From Takakia lepidozioides (lineage: Eukaryota; Streptophyta; Takakiopsida; Takakiales; Takakiaceae), in the NCBI GenBank assembly GCA_030704615.1, contig CM060732.1:3534001-3598000 (forward strand): a stretch of 64,000 nt of DNA, written 5' to 3'. Shown piece by piece: positions 56,190 through 64,000 of this stretch (positions are counted from its first letter, which is position 1; each line of letters opens with the position of its first letter). The position numbers and the translations under genes were made by a program. The notes beneath the pieces are model-generated. The model was not told where the DNA came from. It worked only from the letters and a program-made list of their open reading frames with translations, and did not search any database.

Positions 56190-56870
56190 ATATGAGGACG
56201 TTGTTGCGCATCTGCGAATCTTGGTCTCCCTCCAACTTGCAATGGCCTCATGATATGGGAATGACGTCTCAGCCTTGAAGAAATCTTGTGCAAACATGCA
56301 AACAGTAGTAATCAAGTGGCCAACCAAGCGATTCCGCAACTTGGACTTCATAAATGTCAAAGTGCTAAAAGTTTGTTCGTCTTCCACACTTCCCAGGAAT
56401 GTCTGATCTACTGCAATCTCAGCAAGTCGCATGTACTCATTCAAGCGCTGAACAAAGAGGCCATTTGTTAAAAGTTGTTGCCAAAGCTTTGTTACAAGGT
56501 TCATGTTAAAGGGCTACCCATGAACTTTTGAGCATTGGTTTTCATAATATTGACATCTGCAAATCAAGCAAGTTGTTGAGAGGCTCTTGGATTCAATAGT
56601 CAATTGATGTTGCCTTCTTTGGGGTACAGTAGACTTGTTTGAGGACTGTCATATGCCTAAGGAAGGCATCATCACAATCTACCTACAGCCAATACTGGGG
56701 GTAGACCACCCCAATAGCATTCATGACTTCACAATTAGGGAACCTCCTCTCAAGTTCAGAAACCAGTAGATCAGCTGCAGCAGTACATTGGGCTTTTACT
56801 CGAGCTACATGGTTAGCAAATCTGTTCTGTTCACAACAGAAGGCTACCCAGTCATTGGTGAGGGAATTGC
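56190..56870 (-). pseudogene. hAT-superfamily transposase-like fragment, inverted copy
   Basis: The minus strand reads NDWVAFCCEQNRFANHVARV, KAQCTAAADLLVSELERRFP and NCEVMNAIGVVYPQYWL, then after stops MNLVTKLWQQLLTNGLFVQR, LNEYMRLAEIAVDQTFLGSV and TLTFMKSKLRNRLVGHLITT. This is the same C-terminal arrangement as the plus copy at 54955-55270. The 5' side is cut at about 56870 by the GTGAGC/CCGCGG module. Stops between blocks mark it as decayed. Confidence 0.65.
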
Positions 56871-57140
56871 TATATCGTGAGCCTGGAGTCGTGAGCCTGT
56901 GAGCCCAACCAGGCTCACGCCACGTCACACATTTATTTCCAAGATACTGGACGTATTTCCGCGGGAGGTTCCTATTTCCGTGGAAGGAATTCCCCTTTCC
57001 AGTCAATACACACCACCACTATATCATCCACCTTTGTCATCCTCATTTATCTTGTAGGTCTATCATGTAGCTTTATCATCCACCTTTATCATCTACCTTT
57101 ACGATGTAGCTCTATCACGCAGCTTTCCTATCCATCCTGA
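56871..57140. repeat. Diverged GTGAGC/CCGCGG module with ATCATCCACCTTT repeats
   Basis: GTGAGCC words, CACGCCACGTCAC, TTCCGCGGGAGG and TTCCGTGGAAGG (to about 57000) are followed by TATCATCCACCTTTATCATC repeats (57010-57125). It has the same order, module then minisatellite, as 43711-44300 and 57611-58195, but a different satellite sequence. It interrupts the hAT fragment. Confidence 0.5.
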
Positions 57141-57189
57141 AAGTGTATCTATTGTTGGATTGTTTGAGAGGAAGGATGGAGGTAGGCTA

Positions 57190-57388
57190 GTTCCCACGCA
57201 AATACCCTGAAAAGTAATGTACGGCACTGCACACTACTTTCAGGGCATCTGCGGTGCACGTTTTCTCTGCAGCTGCTCATTATATATATATATATATATT
57301 CCGTTCCCACGCAGATGCCTTGAAAATAGTGTACGGCACCACACACTGTTTTTAGGACATCTGCGGTGCGCGTGTTCTCTGCAGTTGC
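57190..57388. repeat. Tandem pair of ~55-nt hairpins
   Basis: An ~85-bp unit occurs twice (57190-57275 and 57304-57388) around a (TA)n run. Hairpin 1 is 57198-57252; hairpin 2 is 57311-57364, with arms GCAGATGCCTTGAAAATAGT and ACACTGTTTTTAGGACATCT and a ~10-nt loop. Each arm is ~22 nt. They could be foldback transposon ends or small-RNA precursors. Confidence 0.8.
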
Positions 57389-57610
57389 TATCCCCCACAC
57401 ATATTATTTTTATTTTTTTGCCTATACAGTACACCCGCCCAGAATACTCTCTCGAAAGGCCAAAAAGAAAAAAGAAGAAAAAAAAACACCCAATAGATGA
57501 GGGGAGAGGCAAATGAAAGTGAAAGGGGAAGGGAACCCAGACGGGTCTCTTTTCATTGTCGGTTTGTTTGCAATATGCAACTTAAGTTGGCAGACTGCAC
57601 AACATTGCAG
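57389..57610. other. Spacer, no feature
   Basis: An A/AG-rich run near 57466-57490 and otherwise unremarkable sequence before the duplication. Confidence 0.5.
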
Positions 57611-58200
57611 CAGGGATGCCTCGGCGTGAGCCTGGTCACGTGAACGCGTGAGCGCAACTGCGCTCACGCCACGTCACCTTGCGCAAATGCCACGTCACTG
57701 GGCTCACTCCACGTCATCACACGTGAAGGCCGCGTCACCACGCGCCCAGAAAGAAGTGGAGTGTATTCCCGCGGATTGGCACCCTTTACCGCGGACAAGC
57801 TGGACGACATAATAAAAGACATTGAATAAAGGATGGATAAATGTACAGTTGGATGATAAAAAGATGGATGAGTGTGAAAAATGAATGTAGATGGATGAAT
57901 GAGGGATGGATAAGAGTAAAATGGATGAATGTATAATGGATGTTGAGCAATGACAAAAATTCATGACAGGAAGATGCATGACCAAAACTTTTGACGAATG
58001 CACAACGTATATGAAATGAGTGTGGAAGGTTTGTGGGGTGGATTAAAGAGTACAGAGGATGAATGTACAATGGATGTTGAACAAAGGAAAAAATTCATGA
58101 ATGGAGCACGCATGAATACACTGTAGATGAATGCACAATGGATATGAGAAGAGTCAGGGAGGTTTGTGAGATGGATTCATACATATTGCAATTTAAATGA
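57611..58200. repeat. GTGAGC/CCGCGG module and GGATGAATG minisatellite, copy 2
   Basis: Same content and order as 43711-44300. It lies 3' of the methyltransferase-like gene, about 100 bp beyond its stop codon. Confidence 0.75.
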
Positions 58201-58632
58201 AAGTTGATTCTGTGATTATTATTTGTTCTAAAGGAACAACTACGGTGGAGGAAGGGGATTCAACGTTTTCCAGATAGTATGAAAATGAAGAATATAGTTC
58301 AATCTGACTCAGAGTCAGTACAATGTATCCCCGCTTCCTCTGCATCTAAGTCTAAGTATTTTAGAACACCGGATCCACGCTGGATACACCTACGGCTGGC
58401 CACTAAAAAGTCAGGGGATAGGGACTCGGCCGCGTGAAGTGCCATTGCCTCGGCATAAACAGGAAGCAGAAAATTGGAAAGGGGGCTGTCGAAAACAGAC
58501 TCGCCAGAAATGACTGTATCTCCTGAAGATCCACCGCTGCTTTTCCTGAAAGTCAGCCTGAAAAAGTTATTACTGTAACTTTGATGTTATTGAGAAATTG
58601 AGTATGGCTCCCAAATAGGGTTTAGCACTTAC

Positions 58633-59736
58633 TCACATGAAAAGTCGTTGTCGACCTGCTTATCTTTGGGATCGTCATCATTTCGAATTTGAATCCGATC
58701 AGTCTGTGTGCCTGAAGTGGAGTCAGACAAAAGGGGGAGGAGCACTATGTTGTAGAGGTCAGAATCACCCTCCATGCCAAAAAGGCTTCTTCCGCCTGCC
58801 TTGCATGCATGGTAAGTTGCTCCTGCACCAGACAGGATGACATGAACAATTTGGTGGGGGGGATTTAAGCACATGAAACTGTTGAAAGAAAACCAATTCG
58901 GAAGGGAAAGAACGAACCTGTGGACACAGAAAGATCGACCACCCGTGCAGAGCGGTGGCTGCATGACTCCAGCAGTATTTGCATGAACGTGGGGACTTTT
59001 CCTTTGCACCTCTCCAGGGAGTGCCATCTGGTCTCTTCAGAGTCTGACTGGACTGCATGAAGTTGTACAAAATGTCATCGACATGGGGCTCATAGGGGGG
59101 GTTGACGAAACAACCCTGGTCAGAAATCTCAAAGCTGCGGATGGAGGATGGTGTCTTTGAGGTGCGAATCCTCCGCAGGCAGATCGCCTCGAACATCCTC
59201 GTCTGCCAAAGATAGCAGGTTAGTGTGGTAAACACAATCTATAGCGGAAGTGTGTACATCGGCTATTCACTACTCAGACACAAAAAAATCATGAATCGGT
59301 AATGATCGGTGTCGATTATAACAGATTCTACTAGAGTGGAGCTGCAGAGAACATTGAAACTCATCATGAAAGCACAAGCAGAAGGGAGACGGCATACCAG
59401 CTGACCAGGGAAACCCCCTTTCACAAGGTAGAGGCTGTTCACACAATTCCATGTGCGCAAAACTTCAAACCCTGAAGACTTGAGGTATGATGCCAATGCC
59501 CGACGACTATCATTGTCACATGACTGAAAAAGCAGAAGTGTCCCTGCATCAGAGAGGAAGTTGTTACAGAACCCGAACACCCAACTCCAGTAGTTGTCCT
59601 CGAATTTGTTCCAGCCTGGCGTCTTGCCCTTTGGAAGAACTTCTGGCACAGCCTGGCCATCCGGGATGTCGAGAATGACAATGTCGGCCGCATAAGTTTT
59701 CTGCACACCACACACGAAGGTGGGACCTGTGCTCAC
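58633..59736 (-). other. Exons 7-9: methyltransferase-like core
   Basis: Exon 7: AADIVILDIPDGQAVPEVLP corresponds to the motif IV strand (usual D/N/S-PP-Y/W), then DAGTLLLFQS (motif V strand) and LASYLKSSGFEVLRTW. Exon 8 ends KSPAFMQILLESCSHRSARV and VDLSVSTG, joined by splicing to exon 9, GATYHACKAGGRSLFGMEGD. This fits the motif X/I/II pattern 'P...L..L...S...VLDPFAGSGTT..A...GR..IGIE.D'. Motif IV before motif I is the beta-class order. Both signature motifs are degenerate. An NPPY tetrad at 59103-59092 in exon 8 lies where the target-recognition region would be. Confidence 0.6.
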
Positions 59737-60640
59737 CTGCAACAGACATGTTTTTTATAAGAACGATGGCAAGAATGTTTTCAAAGAACGAGGCTGAAAT
59801 ACTGCCAACGAAACTTTCAGAGAAAAAGGAAAGAAACTGGAATTCTCACCAGATTGAGGAATGAGATTATATTGTCCCAGGTAGGGGATGGCACCCCAGT
59901 GTATCCTCTCTTTCGACTCTGCATCATCGACAGCCAACCCTCATTAATAATTTTCATCTCTCCTGCCGAATCAGAACGGGAAGGGTGTGGCTTGGCTTCG
60001 AACACGCACTGAAGAGTGCGGGTATATCTTCCAGCAGTAAAGTCTTGCCCACTCTCCATCTCTTTTTCTTTCTCCTTCCCCTTGTCCTTTTCCTTCTCTT
60101 TGGACTTGTCTTTGTCCTTTGGCTTTGCTGGTGAGATGGCTATGACATCAACAACCTTGTCTTTTGGTTTGCGGCCCGCCTTCTTTCCCTTCTGCGGCGT
60201 TCCCTGAGCATCAGGCTCATTGGCAGCCAATGTTGCTATGTTTCGTTGGTACTCTTCGTCAATCAAAGGCGCCAGCATCTCAGCGTTATTGTTCAAGTAT
60301 TTCATATGTTGTTCCCGAAAGGTCGTGTGCTCCGGTGGGCAGTCAAGGTACCACCCACAATCTCTGAAGTGAGAAGGTCTAGTCCTTCAATATCCCTGCA
60401 GTATACATGGTTGGATCGTTTGCAGGGTCCGACCACATGTCAAGATAGTCTGGAATTCCGCTCAGGTGATTTCCTTCCATAAGCACATATTTCGTGTACC
60501 TGAAAAAGGAGATAAATCCCAACCCACAAAAGCGCTCAGTGAGTAAGATGCAAGTAGAACAAAATGAAAAAAACATAGATTGAAATGGCTCTGAGAACTG
60601 CTCCAAGGACCTTTCAGGACCACACGAATGCTCCAGATGT

Positions 60641-61361
60641 GAATGTCGTCAACGCCATTCAAAACATTCCATTCAATGATACTGTAAATACACCCTAATC
60701 CAGGTGAATGCAAACTATCGTTTTTGAATGACACAGACATAGAAGTGAATGTTGTCAACGACATTCACTAATCAAGCCTAATTATTCCTCAAATGAAGCA
60801 AAATCACATGATGGAAATCATAAACTCGAGTAAGGAACCCTCCAGGAAAACTCAATGCACATTCATAACGAACATATCACTGAGGACCTCACAACAACAC
60901 TGTATGTGAATGGCGTGAACGCCATTCAAAAAAATACCAACAAGGAACCAATTACTTAGCTCCCAATCCATGTAAATTCGAATTGTCGCTGGAGAATAAT
61001 ACAGACACAGAAGTGAATGTCGTCAACGATATTCACTTTGGATTTCTCATAACAGAGCTTATCAAGCCTCCAGATTCCTCGCAAGAGGCAAAAACAATGC
61101 AGAACAACTGAATGTCTGCATTGACATTCAGCAAAATGAAGTGAGGAACCCTCACTGTAAACTCTATGGACATTACAAAAATTTACATAACTCTGAGGAC
61201 CTTTCAACAACTCCGGATGTGAATGTCGTCAACGCCATTCAAGGACATTATCAATTCTAATCAGGGACACTATAATTACACCCTTAGATCCTAACCAGGT
61301 GAATTCATATACTCGCTTAAGAATGACTCAGACAAAGAAGTGAATGTCGTCAACGACATTC
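60641..61361. repeat. Seven short palindromes in intron 5
   Basis: Units at 60641-60660, 60747-60766, 60908-60927, 61015-61034, 61110-61129, 61221-61240 and 61342-61361 share the form GAATGTCGTCAACGACATTC, with variants such as GAATGGCGTGAACGCCATTC, where changes on one arm are matched on the other. Spacing is about 95-160 bp. Confidence 0.92.
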
Positions 61362-62564
61362 AATCTGGATCTATGATTGCAATCCTTATGAAGCCACATT
61401 TTTTCCCAAAAAAAGCAGTAGAGTTTCAAGTATGACATTGCACCTGTACACAACTCGCATCATGGCCCACTCTCCTCCAACCTGACTGTCAAAGTCGTTG
61501 GACCGTAAAATGTTACCATCTTTGGAGAACTCCCGGAAAAAACAGTATCTCCAGGTGAGACCTCTCCACTTCCTTATGTATGCCTCTAATGACATTTGGG
61601 GAGGGGAAACAATCGAAATGTTCAAGTCCTTCAAAGTCTGATCCAGCACAATGACGGCGCGCTTTTCGAGCTGCAAATAGTATATTTGTCAGAATTGCAA
61701 AAGAGATAGTCATCACATACTTGAAGAGAAGAAAACAGCATGTTCGAATACACACCTGACTCCAAAATGTAGCCTTGTGGAGCCAGTTATCAAACACCAA
61801 ATCACTGAATCCTTCCACCTTTGTGCCAGGCTGTATGGTGCTCTTTGGGAACTGATTCAAGTCCTTTACTGTTTGATCTGAGTTCCATATCTCCAGCCAT
61901 CTTATTTTTGTTTGTGGGTCGACCATGGATATGGCCAGCCGGTGCAATTTCTCTTGCTGCATCTCCGGATGCACATGCTTGTCATAGTGTGTTTTGATCT
62001 GCTGAAGGAACTCAGGACCAAGTCCAGGATCTACTATTCTAAGTTGTTTTCCGAAGGCTGACATCAATTTGGTTCTTCGCATTTCAAACTCCTTCTTTAT
62101 TGCAGCTTCCACACCCTTTGATGTCCTTAGTTCTTCTGGTGTAGTGCGGTAATATTTGGATTTTCCCTTCTCAGCTGCCTCTGCCAGTTCTTGCTGCATT
62201 CATTCAAGTAGTGATTAGCTCCGAAGAGACTACAAACATGTATTCGAAAAGTAAACAGAGTACAGACTCGGGCTTACCGCATACATGTACTCCAGAAACG
62301 CCTCTCGTGTCAAAGAATACCAAGTGCCTGCAGCTCTTCCTGTTTCGCACTTCTTGATGATATTGGGTGGTAGTACTGTCCGAAAATCATCCAGCTTCAT
62401 CAGACCAATCCTCTGAATTCGGAATAGTGTGTGAACCAAGCTTGTTGTCACATGCGATTTCTCTGTCGATCTGCAAAAATATTGGAAACATTGCATTCCT
62501 TAACACTGTTTTTTGAGAATTAATAAGACACTACAGAGGGAATGAAATCTCCTGGATGACTTAC

Positions 62565-63217
62565 TTGTTCACGTCGTGCATAGCTGTAAGAAGCCTAGCG
62601 ATGTCGTTTCCAGGATCCAAAACCATTGCCTCCACAGCAACATGCTTGTCTTTGTCTTTCGAATGGTGTTTCTGAATGTATCCCATCCATGCCAGCAATC
62701 GGTGGTTGCCGTCCCAGACGTAGAACATGTGGTTGCAGAATTGCTGGGTGTTCTTTCCCATCATGAGGCCCAGCTCGAACTCCTCATTGGCATCTTTCCA
62801 GCACTCATCCCAGTTATCACTGATCTCTGGAGACACTAATGTGCTTTTCCCATTTATATCCGTCAGTGACACATAAAAAACTTGTGCACCAAGTCTATAT
62901 CCATGCACAAAATCACTCTCCAATTTTGTTATGTCATGGGAAAGAGGTGGACGCACAACAGGCATTGATATCATCCGGCACAGAGGTATGTCCAGACGCC
63001 CTCCAGATACGAGCATGTCCCTTATAACCTCCTGAGAGTTTACCTTCTGGAATGACATGAGTTCTTTCACCTTGTCAAGGTAGTGCACTTCGGATTCATC
63101 TGCTTCATCTGTATTCTCTGAGCTTTTTGCGGACTCGTCCCCATCTCCAGATCCTTTCCCCTCTGATCCTGTAGGCTTCGACCTCACAGTTTTCTGCACG
63201 ATGCCATTCAGTTCTGA
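62565..63217 (-). other. Exon 2: ParB-like domain
   Basis: Acidic Ser/Glu-rich start, then a globular stretch: LDIPLCRMISMPVVRPPLSH, DITKLESDFVHGYRLGAQVF and, after ~60 residues, MFYVWDGNHRLLAWMGYIQK and HVAVEAMVLDP. The order 'I/M-x-x-VRP ... L-x-x-S/D-x-x-x-G ... V-x-DG-x-H-R-L-x-A' is the ParB/Srx nuclease-fold pattern. In partition ParB the motif is G-E-R-R; DGNHR resembles the variant next to phage and bacterial methyltransferases. The DGNHR codons are at 62713-62699. Homology is read by eye only. Confidence 0.6.
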
Positions 63218-63237
63218 CTGAGTGATTTGCAAATAGT

Positions 63238-63736
63238 GAATGGCGGTAACGACCATCACTCTTTCTCAAAGAAACTCACCATGAATGGTGTGAAAGAATT
63301 CAGCACAATCTACACAAGCAAAGCTGATACTGCCGTATTCAAAACAAAAGCGAGAGCGATAGCGAACGGCGTTAACGACAATCACAACAGATAACGACCT
63401 ACCGGATCGGTGTTGTGTAATGACATCTATGTGTAACTGATTGGCGGCAACGACATTCAGTGTAGTTTAGGGCGGATAGTAAGTGCAGACTCTCTCTTCA
63501 AACACATAGGTACATAAATCTCATGAGGAGAATCGAATGGCGTTAACGACGCTCGCAATTCAGTAGTTCCTGCTAAAGAAGGGAAGAGGAAGGACTCCTT
63601 GAAAGGCAATCAGACTGACTGTATGATCTGAACACCAGTGAATGACTGTACCAATAGTCACCAACTCATTGTGCTGTAAACCCTTCGCAGAGGAGTAGAA
63701 AGCAAATCACCTTTGTGATTGTCGGTAGCGACAATC
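63238..63736. repeat. Five diverged palindromes in intron 1
   Basis: Related units at 63238-63257 (GAATGGCGGTAACGACCATC), 63364-63383, 63439-63458, 63535-63554 and 63717-63736 (GATTGTCGGTAGCGACAATC). Several keep pairing through matched changes on both arms (GATTGTCG/CGACAATC). Confidence 0.85.
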
Positions 63737-64000
63737 CCTGTCTGGGACATTCCACTCAATCTCTATGCATATCTTCAACAATGAAATGTAAGTTAGATAA
63801 AACTTACTGGCACCTTCTTAGGTTTTGAAATTTGATCCCCTTCTGCAGCTTTCCTCTTCCCTCTCACATCTGCTGGAATTTCTGTCTGCGCTAGGGTTTC
63901 TTGACCTTCTCCCGGTTCGGCGTTCCGCGTGCTTCCACCTTCTTCAGTGTCCCTGTGAATCATCTCTGCCTCCACAGGCTAGCGCACTCTTATCGCCGAC

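Larger units (their letters stand above)
57611..61448. repeat. Segmental duplication, copy 2 (resident locus)
   Basis: Partner of 43711-47474. Here the sequence continues on the right into exons 5-1 of the same gene, so this is the parental arrangement, or closer to it. It keeps one palindrome (60908-60927) that is reduced to a half unit in copy 1, which lost ~110 bp there. Confidence 0.88.
58299..63963 (-). pseudogene. ParB-like domain plus beta-class methyltransferase-like protein, ten exons
   Basis: Modelled exons: 63963-63808, 63217-62565, 62470-62278, 62193-61756, 61670-61444, 60499-59850, 59736-59398, 59202-58918, 58822-58633 and 58557-58299. All introns are GT...AG and phases agree. 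The ATG at 63963 has an in-frame TAG 21 bases upstream. The conceptual length would be ~1,130 residues. Exon 2 holds a ParB-like fold; exons 3-6 hold a helical linker with a Lys/Glu run (KDKDKSKEKEKDKGKEK); exons 7-9 hold a methyltransferase core; exon 10 is an acidic tail ending TDSESD. Relative to the other copy it lost two bases in exon 6 (giving TAG at 60381-60379) and one base in exon 8. So it is a pseudogene, or these are sequence errors. Role unknown; DNA or RNA modification is inferred from the folds. Confidence 0.72.

Noticed and set aside
59092-59103. NPPY as the definite catalytic motif of an adenine methyltransferase
   Set aside because: It falls between motif VII-like and motif X-like regions where the recognition domain is expected; DIPD in exon 7 fits motif IV better. 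Kept only as an alternative.
63793-63975. Start of the ParB-like gene at 63975
   Set aside because: That position is GTG; the first ATG in frame is at 63963-63961, with an in-frame TAG just upstream.

Overview
The window is a stretch of eukaryotic nuclear scaffold. Genes have GT...AG introns, it contains a 500-base assembly gap, and most of it is transposable-element sequence of the land-plant/charophyte type: Ty3/gypsy elements of Athila/Tat flavour, Ty1/copia, CACTA, MULE with a SWIM finger, hAT and LINE. A streptophyte, most likely a charophyte alga such as Chara, fits best. That assignment is inference; no marker gene proves it.

Layout. 1-1.5 kb: minus-strand pieces of a broken multi-exon gene of unknown function. 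1.5-2.9 kb: homopolymers, a perfect 24-bp palindrome and TATA-like repeats. 2,863-16,444: a complete Ty3/gypsy element on the minus strand with two ~1.1 kb LTRs, a 5-bp target duplication (ATAAC), primer binding site, polypurine tract, an extra leading ORF, gag-pol, and a long accessory coding region after integrase. 17.5-18.2 kb: CACTA (TNP2-like) N-terminus, followed by a GC-rich tandem array of paired hairpins. 18.9-23.7 kb: an inverted MULE fragment, the gap, then a MULE/SWIM transposase-derived gene. 24-32 kb: mostly unrecognised, with a nested foldback, a LINE-like ORF carrying a 2A-like motif, and a LINE reverse-transcriptase tail. 32,994-43,710: a second, older plus-strand copy of the Ty3 family that has one LTR and is cut off in its accessory region. 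43,711-47,474 and 57,611-61,448: two copies of a ~3.8 kb segmental duplication carrying the 3' half of a gene. Between them: a copia remnant, poorly featured DNA with tRNA-like/SINE traces, and an inverted pair of hAT-derived fragments.

The most notable gene lies at 58,299-63,963 (minus). I can model ten exons with consensus splice sites. Exon 2 encodes a ParB-like fold (VRP...DGNHR). Exons 7-9 encode what reads as a beta-class amino-methyltransferase with a degenerate catalytic motif (DIPD) and a degenerate AdoMet-binding motif (DLSVSTGG). ParB-methyltransferase combinations are familiar in phages and bacteria; an intron-rich eukaryotic version is unusual. The two duplicated copies carry different disabling lesions. 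The introns of this gene contain many copies of a ~20-bp near-perfect palindrome (consensus GAATGTCGTCAACGACATTC), whose core recurs in the unrelated foldback at 27.3-27.6 kb.

No rRNA gene, intact tRNA gene or CRISPR array was seen.
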